The notes beneath the pieces were generated by a model. That model was not told the origin of the DNA and did no database searches. It saw nothing but the letters and a program-made list of their open reading frames with translations. Of a DNA stretch of 64,000 nucleotides, positions 1-7,062 are shown one piece after another (positions within the stretch are counted from its first letter, which is position 1; every line of letters starts with the position of its first letter). The position numbers and the translations under genes were made by a program. Origin of the DNA: Microbacterium hominis NBRC 15708 (GTDB lineage: Bacteria; Actinomycetota; Actinomycetes; Actinomycetales; Microbacteriaceae); NCBI RefSeq assembly GCF_001592125.1, contig NZ_BCWI01000016.1, positions 1 through 64,000 of the forward strand, in the 5' to 3' direction.

Positions 1-14
1 GCTAGGCTCACGGG

Positions 15-452
15 ATGGACCTGCGGGTTGCGGCGTACGCCGTCGTCGTCGACGCGGACGATCGCGTGCTGCTCGCCCACTGGCATCAGGGGCGCCGCGG
101 CGCGTGGACCATGCCCGGCGGTGGCCTCGAGCCCGGTGAGGACCCCGTCGACGCGGCCCGTCGTGAAGTCTGGGAGGAGACCGGCTTCCGCGTGCGGGTG
201 GGCGAGCTCCTCGGCATCCATTCCCGCGTGATCCCCGCGAGCAGACGCGTGTATGCGGAGGACACGGAACCGCTCCACACCCTGCGGATCGTATACCGAG
301 CCGAGGTGACCGGCGGCCGGTTGCGGCACGAGCAGAACGGGTCGACCGACCGCGCCGAGTGGTTTCCGCTCAGCGCCCTTCCGCCGCAACGGGTGAAGCT
401 GGTCGACGTGGCGCTCGGCATGGCCGGCCTCGCCGTCAGCGCGTCGGGCTGA
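15..452 (+). CDS. NUDIX hydrolase
   Basis: A 145-residue protein with a full Nudix box at about residues 36–58: GGGLEPGED, then AARREVWEETG, matching GX5EX7REUXEEXGU with the metal-binding REVWEE core. Nudix enzymes hydrolyse nucleoside diphosphates linked to another group; the substrate cannot be read from the sequence. The length is that of a single-domain family member. The ATG at 15 is only 14 bases inside the window, so its promoter is outside. Its 3' end overlaps the convergent YbaK-type gene by 17 bases. The family call is firm and the substrate unknown. Confidence 0.9.
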   Translation: MDLRVAAYAVVVDADDRVLLAHWHQGRRGAWTMPGGGLEPGEDPVDAARREVWEETGFRVRVGELLGIHSRVIPASRRVYAEDTEPLHTLRIVYRAEVTGGRLRHEQNGSTDRAEWFPLSALPPQRVKLVDVALGMAGLAVSASG

Positions 453-918
453 CCGGCTGCGAGATGTCGGCGACCGTGGCGTCGTAGGCGGCGATCAGTT
501 CGTCGGCGTCCACGAAGAGGCTGTACCCGTGCGCGCCGGCGCCCATCGCGATGCGGCGCCCGGCGATCGACGCGTCCGCGTACACCGGCCAGTCGGTCGT
601 GCTGCCGATGGGGACGATCGTCCCCCGCTCGTACCCGGTCGCCTGCAGGGCGAGCTCGGGCTCCGGCAGGCGCAGCTTGTTCACGCCGACGAGAGCGCGC
701 AGCTTCGGCCACGAGATCGCCAGGTCTCCGGGGATCAGCGCGAACAGGTAGGTGTCGTCCGACTTCTTCACCACGAGGGTCTTCACGATGTCGGCCGGCT
801 GGAGACCCAGCAACCGCGCGGCCTCGTCGAGACTGGATGCCGGGGGTCGCTCGCGCAGCTCGATGTCGAGACCGCGCGCTGCGGCGGCGGTGCGCACGCG
901 CGCGAGCGGATCAGTCAT
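436..918 (-). CDS. YbaK/EbsC-type aminoacyl-tRNA deacylase
   Basis: A 160-residue protein of the YbaK/ProX prolyl-tRNA editing superfamily. Visible features are the DIVKTLVVKK strand-turn segment (about residues 43–52) with the conserved lysine, and the later region with GTIVPIG and GAGAHGYSLFVD near the C-terminus. Family members hydrolyse mischarged tRNA such as Cys-tRNA(Pro) in trans; the exact tRNA specificity is inferred. The ATG at 918 gives the normal family length. It is convergent with the NUDIX gene, and directly upstream lies the 24-base tandem repeat at 921–1004. Confidence 0.85.
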   Translation of the reverse strand: MTDPLARVRTAAAARGLDIELRERPPASSLDEAARLLGLQPADIVKTLVVKKSDDTYLFALIPGDLAISWPKLRALVGVNKLRLPEPELALQATGYERGTIVPIGSTTDWPVYADASIAGRRIAMGAGAHGYSLFVDADELIAAYDATVADISQPVSPTR

Positions 919-920
919 GG

Positions 921-1004
921 CGTTTCGACTCGCTGCGCTCGCTCAACGACCGGGGGCTGCGCTCGCTCGACGACCGGGGGCTGCGGGAGCTCGACGACCG
1001 GGAC
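921..1004. repeat. Dispersed GC-rich repeat with three 24-base tandem units
   Basis: The block opens with CGTTTCGACTCG and continues as three adjacent 24-base units at 933–956, 957–980 and 981–1004, each built on CTGCGCTCGCTCAACGACCG with a few substitutions in units 2 and 3. The opening 28 bases recur at 14232–14259, at 43577, at 43625, and inverted near 14299–14332 and 43675–43713. It fills the space between two divergently placed gene ends, so it may act as a spacer or transcription-end element. This is the only copy showing tandem expansion. Confidence 0.75.
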
Positions 1005-1007
1005 TGC

Positions 1008-1577
1008 TCAGGCATCCGGTGCGCGCAGCGGGTCGTCCGCCACCCACAGCTCGTCGTCGGCGCGCAGGGTCTGCCAGGCGGCGTAGACGACGCCCGCGGC
1101 CGCCGCGACGCCGAGCAGGATCGCGATGACACCGCCGGCGCCGATGCGCTTCTTGGGTGCCGCGACGCTGAGCTGCTTGGTCGCCTTCTTGCCGTACTTG
1201 TCGGCCTTCTTCTGGATGGCCGCCAGGTCGATCGAGCCGAAACCGCGGCCGGCTGCGAGGTCGTGACGCTTCTCGCTCGCGGCATCCCACACCGACAGCG
1301 CCGAGCCGATCAGGGCACCGGCGGTCGGGACGACCTTGTCGTTGTAGACCTTCTTGGAGGTCGCGACGCCCTGCTCGACGTACGGGGCGGCGTACTTCTC
1401 ATACGTGTGCTGCACGGTCGGCACGACCTGCTCGCGGTTGTAGTTGCCGAGCTGGCGTCCCGCCTCGCGGGCGACCTCGCCGGCCTGTCCGATCAGGACC
1501 TGCTGCGACTCCCACAGCGTGTTCGCCTGGTGCTGGAGCTTGCGGAGTTCCTTCTTGCGCTTGCGGCTGAGGCTCAC
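1008..1577 (-). CDS. Hypothetical single-pass membrane protein
   Basis: A 189-residue protein of unrecognised family. The N-terminus is lysine/arginine rich (SLSRKRKKELRKLQ), the middle (about 20–140) looks helical and partly amphipathic, and one strong transmembrane segment lies near 145–167 (GVIAILLGVAAAAGVVYAAW), followed by a short acidic tail. The GTG start at 1577 is preferred over an upstream in-frame ATG because GGGAGGG lies just before it and the upstream extension is poor in membrane or domain character. It is divergent from ppiA. A single-span protein with most of its mass at the N-terminal side is seen; no function is claimed. Confidence 0.75.
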   Translation of the reverse strand: MSLSRKRKKELRKLQHQANTLWESQQVLIGQAGEVAREAGRQLGNYNREQVVPTVQHTYEKYAAPYVEQGVATSKKVYNDKVVPTAGALIGSALSVWDAASEKRHDLAAGRGFGSIDLAAIQKKADKYGKKATKQLSVAAPKKRIGAGGVIAILLGVAAAAGVVYAAWQTLRADDELWVADDPLRAPDA

Positions 1578-1668
1578 GGTGCCCTCCCTGGGTTCCGGCT
1601 GGGTTTCATCCCATCTTGCCAGACCTCCCGGGCCTTGCGAGGGGTTGACAGGTGAGAGAATGCTAGGC

Positions 1669-2226
1669 ATGCCGATCCACACCGCCGTCGCGACCATCCA
1701 CACCAACCACGGCGACATCGTCGTCAACCTCTTCGGAGACCACGCACCCCGCACCGTGCAGAACTTCACCGGTCTCGCCGACGGCTCGCAGGCGTGGACG
1801 CACCCGGCGACCGGCAAGCCGGGTGAGGGCCCGCTGTACAAGGACGTCATCTTCCACCGCATCATCCCGAACTTCATGATCCAGGGCGGCGACCCGCTCG
1901 GCCAGGGCGTCGGCGGGCCGGGCTACAACTTCAACGACGAGATCCACCCCGAGCTCACCTTCGGCGCGCCCTACCTGCTGGCCATGGCCAACGCGGGTCT
2001 GCGTCGCAACGCGATCACGGGTAAGGCCGAGGGCACGAACGGCTCGCAGTTCTTCATCACCACCGACCCGACGCCGTGGCTCAACGGCAAGCACACGATC
2101 TTCGGCGAGGTCGCCGACGATGCGTCGCGCGCCGTCGTCGACGCGATCTCGGCCGTCCCGACCGCCGCGGGCGACCGCCCGATCGAGCCCGTCGTCATCA
2201 GCTCCATCGACGTCGTCGCGGCCTGA
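1669..2226 (+). CDS. ppiA: Peptidyl-prolyl cis-trans isomerase, cyclophilin type
   Basis: A 185-residue single-domain cyclophilin. It carries the family blocks VIFHRIIPNFMIQGGDPLGQG (H, R and Q active-site region), LAMANAG, NGSQFFITT and NGKHTIFGEV. It catalyses proline isomerisation during protein folding, probably in the cytoplasm because no signal peptide is seen. An in-frame ATG nine bases upstream (1660) is possible. The ATG at 1669 is preferred because a GAGAAT hexamer ends seven bases before it, the leaderless spacing seen repeatedly in this window. Its place beside crgA and the pknB block matches the order around Rv0009 in mycobacteria. Confidence 0.95.
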   Translation: MPIHTAVATIHTNHGDIVVNLFGDHAPRTVQNFTGLADGSQAWTHPATGKPGEGPLYKDVIFHRIIPNFMIQGGDPLGQGVGGPGYNFNDEIHPELTFGAPYLLAMANAGLRRNAITGKAEGTNGSQFFITTDPTPWLNGKHTIFGEVADDASRAVVDAISAVPTAAGDRPIEPVVISSIDVVAA

Positions 2227-2245
2227 TCGCGCGGAACCGGCCGGC

Positions 2246-3088
2246 GTGACCGACTCCGAGCTCCGGACCAACCCGGACAACTTCTGCTACCGGCATCCGG
2301 ATCGCCAGAGCTTCGTGCTCTGTCAGCGCTGCCTGCGGACGATCTGCCCCGAGTGCCAGACGCCGCTGCCCGTGGGAGTCATCTGCCCGGAGTGCCTGGC
2401 CGACCAGCGCAAGGCGGCGAACGTCACGCGGATGCCGCGGCGCCGCGTGGCCGGACTCGACGGCAAGCCGGTCGTCACGTACGCGCTCCTGATCGTCACG
2501 AGCGCCCTCTACCTCATCGGCCTGATCCCCGGCGGGGTCGGCGCGACCGTGCGCAATGCGCTCGCGTTCTACGCCCCCCTGGCCTACACCGAGCCGTGGC
2601 GGCTCGTGACCGTGACGCTCGTGCACGCGAGCATCTGGCACATCGCGTTCAACATGCTCGCGCTGTGGGCGCTGGGGCGCAGCCTCGAACCGCTGCTCGG
2701 GCGGTGGCGGTTCCTCACGCTGTACGTCCTGAGTGCGGTCGGCGGGTCGGTGCTCACGGCACTGCTCGCGCCGGCGACGGTGGTCGTCGGCGCCTCGGGC
2801 GCGGTCTGGGGTCTGCTGGGTGCGATGTTCATCATCGGCCGACACCTCGGCGCGAACGTGACGGCGATCGCGGTGCTGCTGGGGATCAACCTGGTGATCA
2901 CGTTCCTGCCGGGCTCGAACATCGCCTGGCAGGCGCACATCGGCGGCGGTCTGGTGGGGGCGCTGATCGGCGTGATCTTCGCGCGCACCCGCAAGATCCG
3001 TCAGCGCGCGCTGCAGACCTGGCTGTTGATCGCCGTCGCCGTCGGGCTCGTCGCGCTGCTGGCGGTGCCGCTCTTCGTGTACGCCTGA
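2246..3088 (+). CDS. Rhomboid family intramembrane serine protease
   Basis: A 280-residue polytopic membrane protein. The catalytic serine lies in VGASGAVWGLLGA (GxSG motif) and the catalytic histidine in QAHIGGGLVGALIG, the two residues of the rhomboid dyad, placed in separate transmembrane helices. Residues 13–56 form a cytosolic cysteine/histidine module (C-x2-H ... C-x2-C ... C-x2-C ... C-x2-C) like the B-box-type zinc fingers found on actinobacterial rhomboids. The GTG start at 2246 lies 20 bases after ppiA, in the same direction, so the two may be co-transcribed. Substrates are unknown. Confidence 0.92.
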   Translation: MTDSELRTNPDNFCYRHPDRQSFVLCQRCLRTICPECQTPLPVGVICPECLADQRKAANVTRMPRRRVAGLDGKPVVTYALLIVTSALYLIGLIPGGVGATVRNALAFYAPLAYTEPWRLVTVTLVHASIWHIAFNMLALWALGRSLEPLLGRWRFLTLYVLSAVGGSVLTALLAPATVVVGASGAVWGLLGAMFIIGRHLGANVTAIAVLLGINLVITFLPGSNIAWQAHIGGGLVGALIGVIFARTRKIRQRALQTWLLIAVAVGLVALLAVPLFVYA

Positions 3089-3137
3089 CGCCGTCCGCCT
3101 CGCGGGAGGCGGGGTCCGCGGGTGCCGCGGGAGAGAG

Positions 3138-3211
3138 TTATCCACAGCTTCATCCACATATGGGGATGAATCACACCGGTGTAATTCACAGGGGGATGCG
3201 CCTGTGGACAG
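3138..3211. promoter_or_regulatory. Cluster of DnaA-box-like sites around a near-perfect palindrome
   Basis: Three nonamers resembling DnaA boxes lie within 74 bases: TTATCCACA at 3138–3146 (exact E. coli consensus), TCATCCACA at 3150–3158 and, on the other strand, CTGTCCACA at 3203–3211. Between them, 3167–3188 is an inverted repeat of TGAATCACACC with one mismatch and no spacer. The segment lies between the ends of the convergent rhomboid and crgA genes, so it is not an ordinary promoter region. No dnaA or dnaN gene is present, so it should not be called oriC. Confidence 0.5.
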
Positions 3212-3235
3212 CGCGGACGACGGGTCGTGCGGGGG

Positions 3236-3475
3236 TCAGCGCCAGCGCGTCGTCATGAGGAACCCGATGAAGGCGATGCCGAAGCCGATCACCAGGTTCC
3301 AGCCGGCGATGCCCGGGATCGGCAGCGCCTGGTTGCTCAGGTAGAACACGATCACCCACAGCAGACCGAGGATCATGAGCCCGAGCATGATGGGCTTGAA
3401 CCACACCGGGTTGGGTGCGGACTCGCCCTCGCCGTACTCCGCGAGCTGCTCGTCTTCCTTGCCTGAACGTGCCAT
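3236..3475 (-). CDS. crgA: Cell division protein CrgA
   Basis: A 79-residue membrane protein with the CrgA layout: a short charged N-terminus (about 1–25), NPVWFKPIMLGLMILGLLW entering the first transmembrane helix, a loop with YLSNQALPIPG, and a second helix ending FIGFLMTTRW. CrgA is an actinobacterial septal protein that interacts with FtsZ and FtsI and helps recruit peptidoglycan synthesis machinery. The ATG at 3475 is chosen over one at 3511 because family members start with a short charged segment, and because TAGAAT (3483–3488 on the opposite strand) lies seven bases upstream, consistent with a leaderless transcript. Confidence 0.93.
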   Translation of the reverse strand: MARSGKEDEQLAEYGEGESAPNPVWFKPIMLGLMILGLLWVIVFYLSNQALPIPGIAGWNLVIGFGIAFIGFLMTTRWR

Positions 3476-3530
3476 GGCGAAGATTCTACCTGGCAGGTCT
3501 CCCTCAGCCATGCTGTGCGAGAATCACACC

Positions 3531-4469
3531 GTGAACGAGGGTATGGGCGACGACGGGCCCCGGGTCGCCGGCCCGGGTGAGCACACGTCGCGTCGCGCGC
3601 GCCGACTCGCCGCACAGGACGGTGCGGGCGGTCCGTCGACCCCCTCGTCCGCGGATGCCGCCACCTCCGCCGCACCGGCCGCGGAGGCTCCCGCGACCCC
3701 CGTCGTGACCCCCGCGCGTCCGCGACGGCGCGCGTCCTTCCTGGGCGTGCTCGGCGAGTTGCTGATCACGGCGGGTGTCGTCGCCCTCCTGTACGTCGCC
3801 TGGCAGATGTGGATCGGCGACCTGATCATCGGCTCGCAGAAGCACAACGAGGCCAGCGCGCTGTCGCAGAGCTGGCTGCAGCAGCCGAGCGACGACCCGA
3901 CGGCATCCGGCTCGCCCAGCGCGACACCGAGCGCATCTCCGACCGAGACGGGTGATCCGGTCGTGCCCGTCCTGGCCCAGCAGGACTACGGCCAGCAGTT
4001 CGGCGTGATGTTCATCCCTCGTTTCGGTCCGAACTGGCAGTTCACGGTCGCCGCCGGAACGGGTCGTCGCGACATCCTCGACGCGGGCGAGATCGGTCAC
4101 TACACCGACACCGCCATGCCGGGCGAGGTGGGCAACACCGTCTACGCCGCGCACCGCTGGACCTCCGGCGCCCCGTTCGACCCGATCGACAAGCTCGTCA
4201 TCGGCGACGCGATCGTGATCCAGACGCCCGACGGCTGGTACACCTACCGCTTCCGCACGCTGGAGTACGTGCAGGACACCCAGGTCGAGGTCCTCCTCCC
4301 CGTGCCGCAGCAGGTCGGTCTGGCGGCGAACGGCCGCTACCTCACGCTGACCAGCTGCGCCCCCAAGCTCAACATGCTCGAGCGCATCATCGCCTACGCG
4401 GTGTTCGAGAGCTTCACCCCGACCGCCGCGGGTGCCCCCGCCTCACTGACTCAGGGAGTGACCGCCTGA
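3531..4469 (+). CDS. srtE: Class E sortase
   Basis: A 312-residue membrane-anchored transpeptidase. The N-terminal 65 residues are disordered and rich in Ala/Pro/Thr, followed by a transmembrane helix at about 70–92 (LGELLITAGVVALLYVAW) and a Ser/Pro linker. The catalytic domain shows YAAHRWTSGAPF (catalytic His), TLTSCAPKL (catalytic Cys) and the downstream Arg in MLERIIAYAVF. Class E sortases anchor surface proteins to peptidoglycan, usually at LAxTG signals. GTG 3531 is preceded by GAGAAT six bases upstream; an ATG at 3543 is a possible alternative. It overlaps the next small gene by one base. The only obvious sortase substrate in the window is the LPATG protein at 45420. Confidence 0.93.
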   Translation: MNEGMGDDGPRVAGPGEHTSRRARRLAAQDGAGGPSTPSSADAATSAAPAAEAPATPVVTPARPRRRASFLGVLGELLITAGVVALLYVAWQMWIGDLIIGSQKHNEASALSQSWLQQPSDDPTASGSPSATPSASPTETGDPVVPVLAQQDYGQQFGVMFIPRFGPNWQFTVAAGTGRRDILDAGEIGHYTDTAMPGEVGNTVYAAHRWTSGAPFDPIDKLVIGDAIVIQTPDGWYTYRFRTLEYVQDTQVEVLLPVPQQVGLAANGRYLTLTSCAPKLNMLERIIAYAVFESFTPTAAGAPASLTQGVTA

Positions 4470-4627
4470 TGTATGCCGCTCTGTGGCGCGTCCTGCCCGG
4501 CCCGGCCTGGGTGCGGGTGCTCATCCTCCTCGTCCTGCTGGCCGCCGTGCTCTACGGCCTGTTCTGGTACGTGTTCCCCTGGGTCGGTCAGTTCATCAAC
4601 CCGCAGGAGGCCACTGTCGGTGGCTGA
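4469..4627 (+). CDS. Small single-span membrane protein
   Basis: A 52-residue protein beginning MYAALWRVLPGP with a hydrophobic helix at about 15–38 (VRVLILLVLLAAVLYGLFWY) and a short polar tail. The start overlaps the sortase stop by one base (TGATG), and its stop overlaps the next gene by eight bases, so it is translationally coupled in a sortase–small membrane protein–amidotransferase operon. A conserved small membrane protein often lies at this place in actinobacterial genomes. Its function is unknown; interaction with the sortase or divisome would be a guess. Confidence 0.8.
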   Translation: MYAALWRVLPGPAWVRVLILLVLLAAVLYGLFWYVFPWVGQFINPQEATVGG

Positions 4628-5255
4628 TCGCGCGCGCGTGCTGGTCGTGGACAATCACGACAGCTTCGTGCACACGCTCGTGGGCTACCTGCACGAGCTC
4701 GGCGCCGACACCGAGATGGTCGAAGCGGATGCCGTCGCCGACCTGGTCCGCACGATCGGAGCGTTCACCGGCGTGCTGGTCTCCCCCGGTCCGGGACGTC
4801 CCGAGGACGCGGGGTCGTCGGTCGCCGTCGTCCGCGCCGCCGCTGCCGCCGGCATCCCTCTGCTCGGTGTCTGCCTGGGGCACCAAGCCCTCGCGGTCGC
4901 CTTCGGGGCGACCGTGGCGGAGGCGCCCGAACTGCGCCACGGCACCACCTCGCACGTGCGGCATCGCGGGGACGTCCCCTTCACGGGACTGCCGTCACCG
5001 TTCACGGCGACCCGGTACCACTCGCTCGCTGTGAGGCGGGACACGCTCCCGGAGGAACTCGACGTCACGGCCGAGACGGCGTCGGGGGTGGTGATGGGAC
5101 TCGCCCACCGCCACCTGCCGCTGTGGGGGGTGCAGTTCCACCCGGAGGCGGTGCTCACCGAGGGCGGCTACCTGCTGCTCGGAAACTGGCTCGAACGGGT
5201 GGGCGTGCCCGGTGCGGCGGCGCGCGGTGCGCGACTGCACCCGCTTCGGGGCTGA
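4620..5255 (+). CDS. Glutamine amidotransferase, TrpG/PabA type
   Basis: A 211-residue class I glutamine amidotransferase. Motifs are VDNHDSF at the N-terminus, SPGPGRPEDAG, the nucleophile elbow GVCLGHQ with the catalytic Cys, and FHPEAVLTEGG carrying the His–Glu pair. Such subunits release ammonia for anthranilate or aminodeoxychorismate synthase. The matching position in mycobacteria is annotated trpG; without a partner synthase here, pabA is equally possible. GTG 4620 has AGGAGG ten bases upstream. It is convergent with pknB, separated by only 16 bases. Confidence 0.9.
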   Translation: MADRARVLVVDNHDSFVHTLVGYLHELGADTEMVEADAVADLVRTIGAFTGVLVSPGPGRPEDAGSSVAVVRAAAAAGIPLLGVCLGHQALAVAFGATVAEAPELRHGTTSHVRHRGDVPFTGLPSPFTATRYHSLAVRRDTLPEELDVTAETASGVVMGLAHRHLPLWGVQFHPEAVLTEGGYLLLGNWLERVGVPGAAARGARLHPLRG

Positions 5256-5271
5256 GCCCGCGCGCGGCCGG

Positions 5272-6975
5272 TCAGGTGCCGGAGCAGACCCGCAGTTCCA
5301 CCGTGGAGTGGATGGGGACGTCTCCCGGCGGCAACGACTGTCCGGCGACGATCGGCGTGCCGGGGTTGGCGGGGCACGACGGATCCTCGACGACGGTCGG
5401 CGTGAGCTTCAGGCCGTCCGACTCGAGTTCGCGCGTCGCGGCCTCCACCGTGTAGCCGACCAGGTTCACCAGCGCGACCTTGCCGCTGGCCACCGTGAGG
5501 TTGACGCGCGTGCCGACGGGCACCTGCGCTCCCTCGGTCTGGTCGGCCGACATCACGATGCCCTGCGCCAGATCGGGGTCGCTGCGGGTCGTGACCGCGC
5601 CCAGCTGCAGGCCCGCCGTCTTCAGAGCGGCCTCGGCTTGCGTGGACGACAGACCCGTGAGCGCGGGCACGGCGCTGGTCTGCTGGCCCGTCGACACGTA
5701 GACGGTGATCGACTGACCCGGTGCGACCGTGGTGCCCGCGCCCGGATCGGTGCGGATGACGTTGCCTTCCGTGATCTGGTCGCTGCTCTGGTCGACGCGC
5801 CGCGGCTGCAGATCCTGGGCCGTGAGCGTCTCGCTCGCGCGGTCCCACGACATGTCGGTGACGTCCTCGACGATGCGGGAGTTCTGGGGCACGGGCGTGC
5901 CCGGGCGACTCGTCATCACCCAGATCAGCACGGAGATCAGGACGACCGCCAGCACGGCGACGCCCGCCCAGATCCAGGCCGCGGGCGGGCCGGCCTGCGT
6001 GCGTCTCATCGTCGTGTCCGCGGTCAGCTGCCGGAGCGACCGCGCGGTCTCGGCCGCCTGCCGCGGGTTGGCGCCGTAGAGCTCGCTGGTGAGCGCCCCC
6101 ACCTGCTTCTTCGTGGGTGCGCGCCCCTCGAGGGTCGCGTCGAGCGCCTGTCGGAAGGAGGCCGCGTCCTGGTAGCGCTGGAACGGATCCTTGGCGAGAG
6201 CACGCAGGGCCACGGCGTCCACGGAGCGGGGGATCGCGTCGACGAGCTCCGACGGAGCCAGCGGGGTCTCGCTGACATGCTGGTACGCCACGGCGACCGG
6301 CGACTCGCCGCGGAACGGCTGACGGCCGGTGAGGAGCTCGTACAGGACGATGCCGGCCGAGTAGAGGTCGGCCCGGGCATCGACCGGCTCGCCCTTCGCC
6401 TGCTCCGGCGAGAGGTAGGCGGCGGTCCCGATGATCGCGGTCGTCTCGGCGACCGTCGAGGAGGAGTCGGACACGGCGCGGGCGATGCCGAAGTCCATCA
6501 CCTTGACCTGGCCGGCCGCGGTGATCATGACGTTGCCCGGCTTGATGTCGCGGTGCACGACGCCCGCGCGGTGCGAGTACTCCAGGGCCTCCAGGATGCC
6601 GTCCACGTAGCGGATGGCATCGGGGACCGCGACACCGCCGTCGGTGACCAGGTCTTTCAGCAGGGTGCCCTCGACGAGCTCCATGACGATGTACGGAACC
6701 TGGTGCGCCGTGCCGTCGGGGTCGGTCTCGGTGTCCTCTCCGGCGTCGTAGACGCGGACGATCGCCGGGTGCGACATCCTCGAGGCGGACTGCGCCTCGA
6801 GACGGAAACGGGTGCGGAAGGCGTTGTCGTCGGCGAGCTCGCGCTTGAGGACCTTGATCGCGACCTGGCGGCCGAGGGTCAGATCCTGTCCACGGTAGAC
6901 GCTCGCCATCCCACCGCGGCCGATGAGCTCATCGACGCGGTACCGCTCGGACAGCACACGCTGCTCTCCCGACAC
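5272..6975 (-). CDS. pknB: Ser/Thr protein kinase PknB with PASTA domains
   Basis: A 567-residue receptor kinase. The kinase domain shows the glycine loop IGRGGMASVYRG, the ATP lysine in VAIKVLK, VVHRDIKPGN (near residue 138) and DFGIAR. A transmembrane helix follows at about 330–352, then three extracellular PASTA repeats (about 358–425, 425–495, 495–567) of the kind that bind peptidoglycan fragments. It regulates growth and division by phosphorylating FHA-domain partners and is reversed by PstP, both encoded upstream in the same direction. An 86-base gap with a hairpin separates it from pknA, so it may have its own promoter: TAGGCT lies in that gap. Confidence 0.96.
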   Translation of the reverse strand: MSGEQRVLSERYRVDELIGRGGMASVYRGQDLTLGRQVAIKVLKRELADDNAFRTRFRLEAQSASRMSHPAIVRVYDAGEDTETDPDGTAHQVPYIVMELVEGTLLKDLVTDGGVAVPDAIRYVDGILEALEYSHRAGVVHRDIKPGNVMITAAGQVKVMDFGIARAVSDSSSTVAETTAIIGTAAYLSPEQAKGEPVDARADLYSAGIVLYELLTGRQPFRGESPVAVAYQHVSETPLAPSELVDAIPRSVDAVALRALAKDPFQRYQDAASFRQALDATLEGRAPTKKQVGALTSELYGANPRQAAETARSLRQLTADTTMRRTQAGPPAAWIWAGVAVLAVVLISVLIWVMTSRPGTPVPQNSRIVEDVTDMSWDRASETLTAQDLQPRRVDQSSDQITEGNVIRTDPGAGTTVAPGQSITVYVSTGQQTSAVPALTGLSSTQAEAALKTAGLQLGAVTTRSDPDLAQGIVMSADQTEGAQVPVGTRVNLTVASGKVALVNLVGYTVEAATRELESDGLKLTPTVVEDPSCPANPGTPIVAGQSLPPGDVPIHSTVELRVCSGT

Positions 6976-7025
6976 TTCTCTCCCCTGGGCTGACTCACCG
7001 CCAGCCTAATCGAACCCTGCTGAAC

Positions 7026-7055
7026 GCCTCCTGGGGCGCCCCCGTCCCAGGAGGC
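7026..7055 (-). terminator. Hairpin between pknA and pknB
   Basis: A perfect 10-base inverted repeat (GCCTCCTGGG and its complement) closes a 10-base loop just after the pknA stop. No U-tract follows on the minus strand, so it could be a partial terminator or an mRNA 3'-end stabiliser rather than a strong intrinsic terminator. A TAGGCT hexamer that could serve as a -10 for pknB lies downstream. Confidence 0.5.
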
Positions 7056-7062
7056 TCGCCGC

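Noticed and set aside
1645..1650. TTGACA before ppiA as a -35 element
   Set aside because: No -10 hexamer lies at a workable distance; the likely -10 (GAGAAT) is only five bases further on.
3138..3211. Reading the DnaA-box cluster as oriC
   Set aside because: No dnaA, dnaN, AT-rich unwinding element or larger box array is present, so only a DnaA-binding candidate is claimed.
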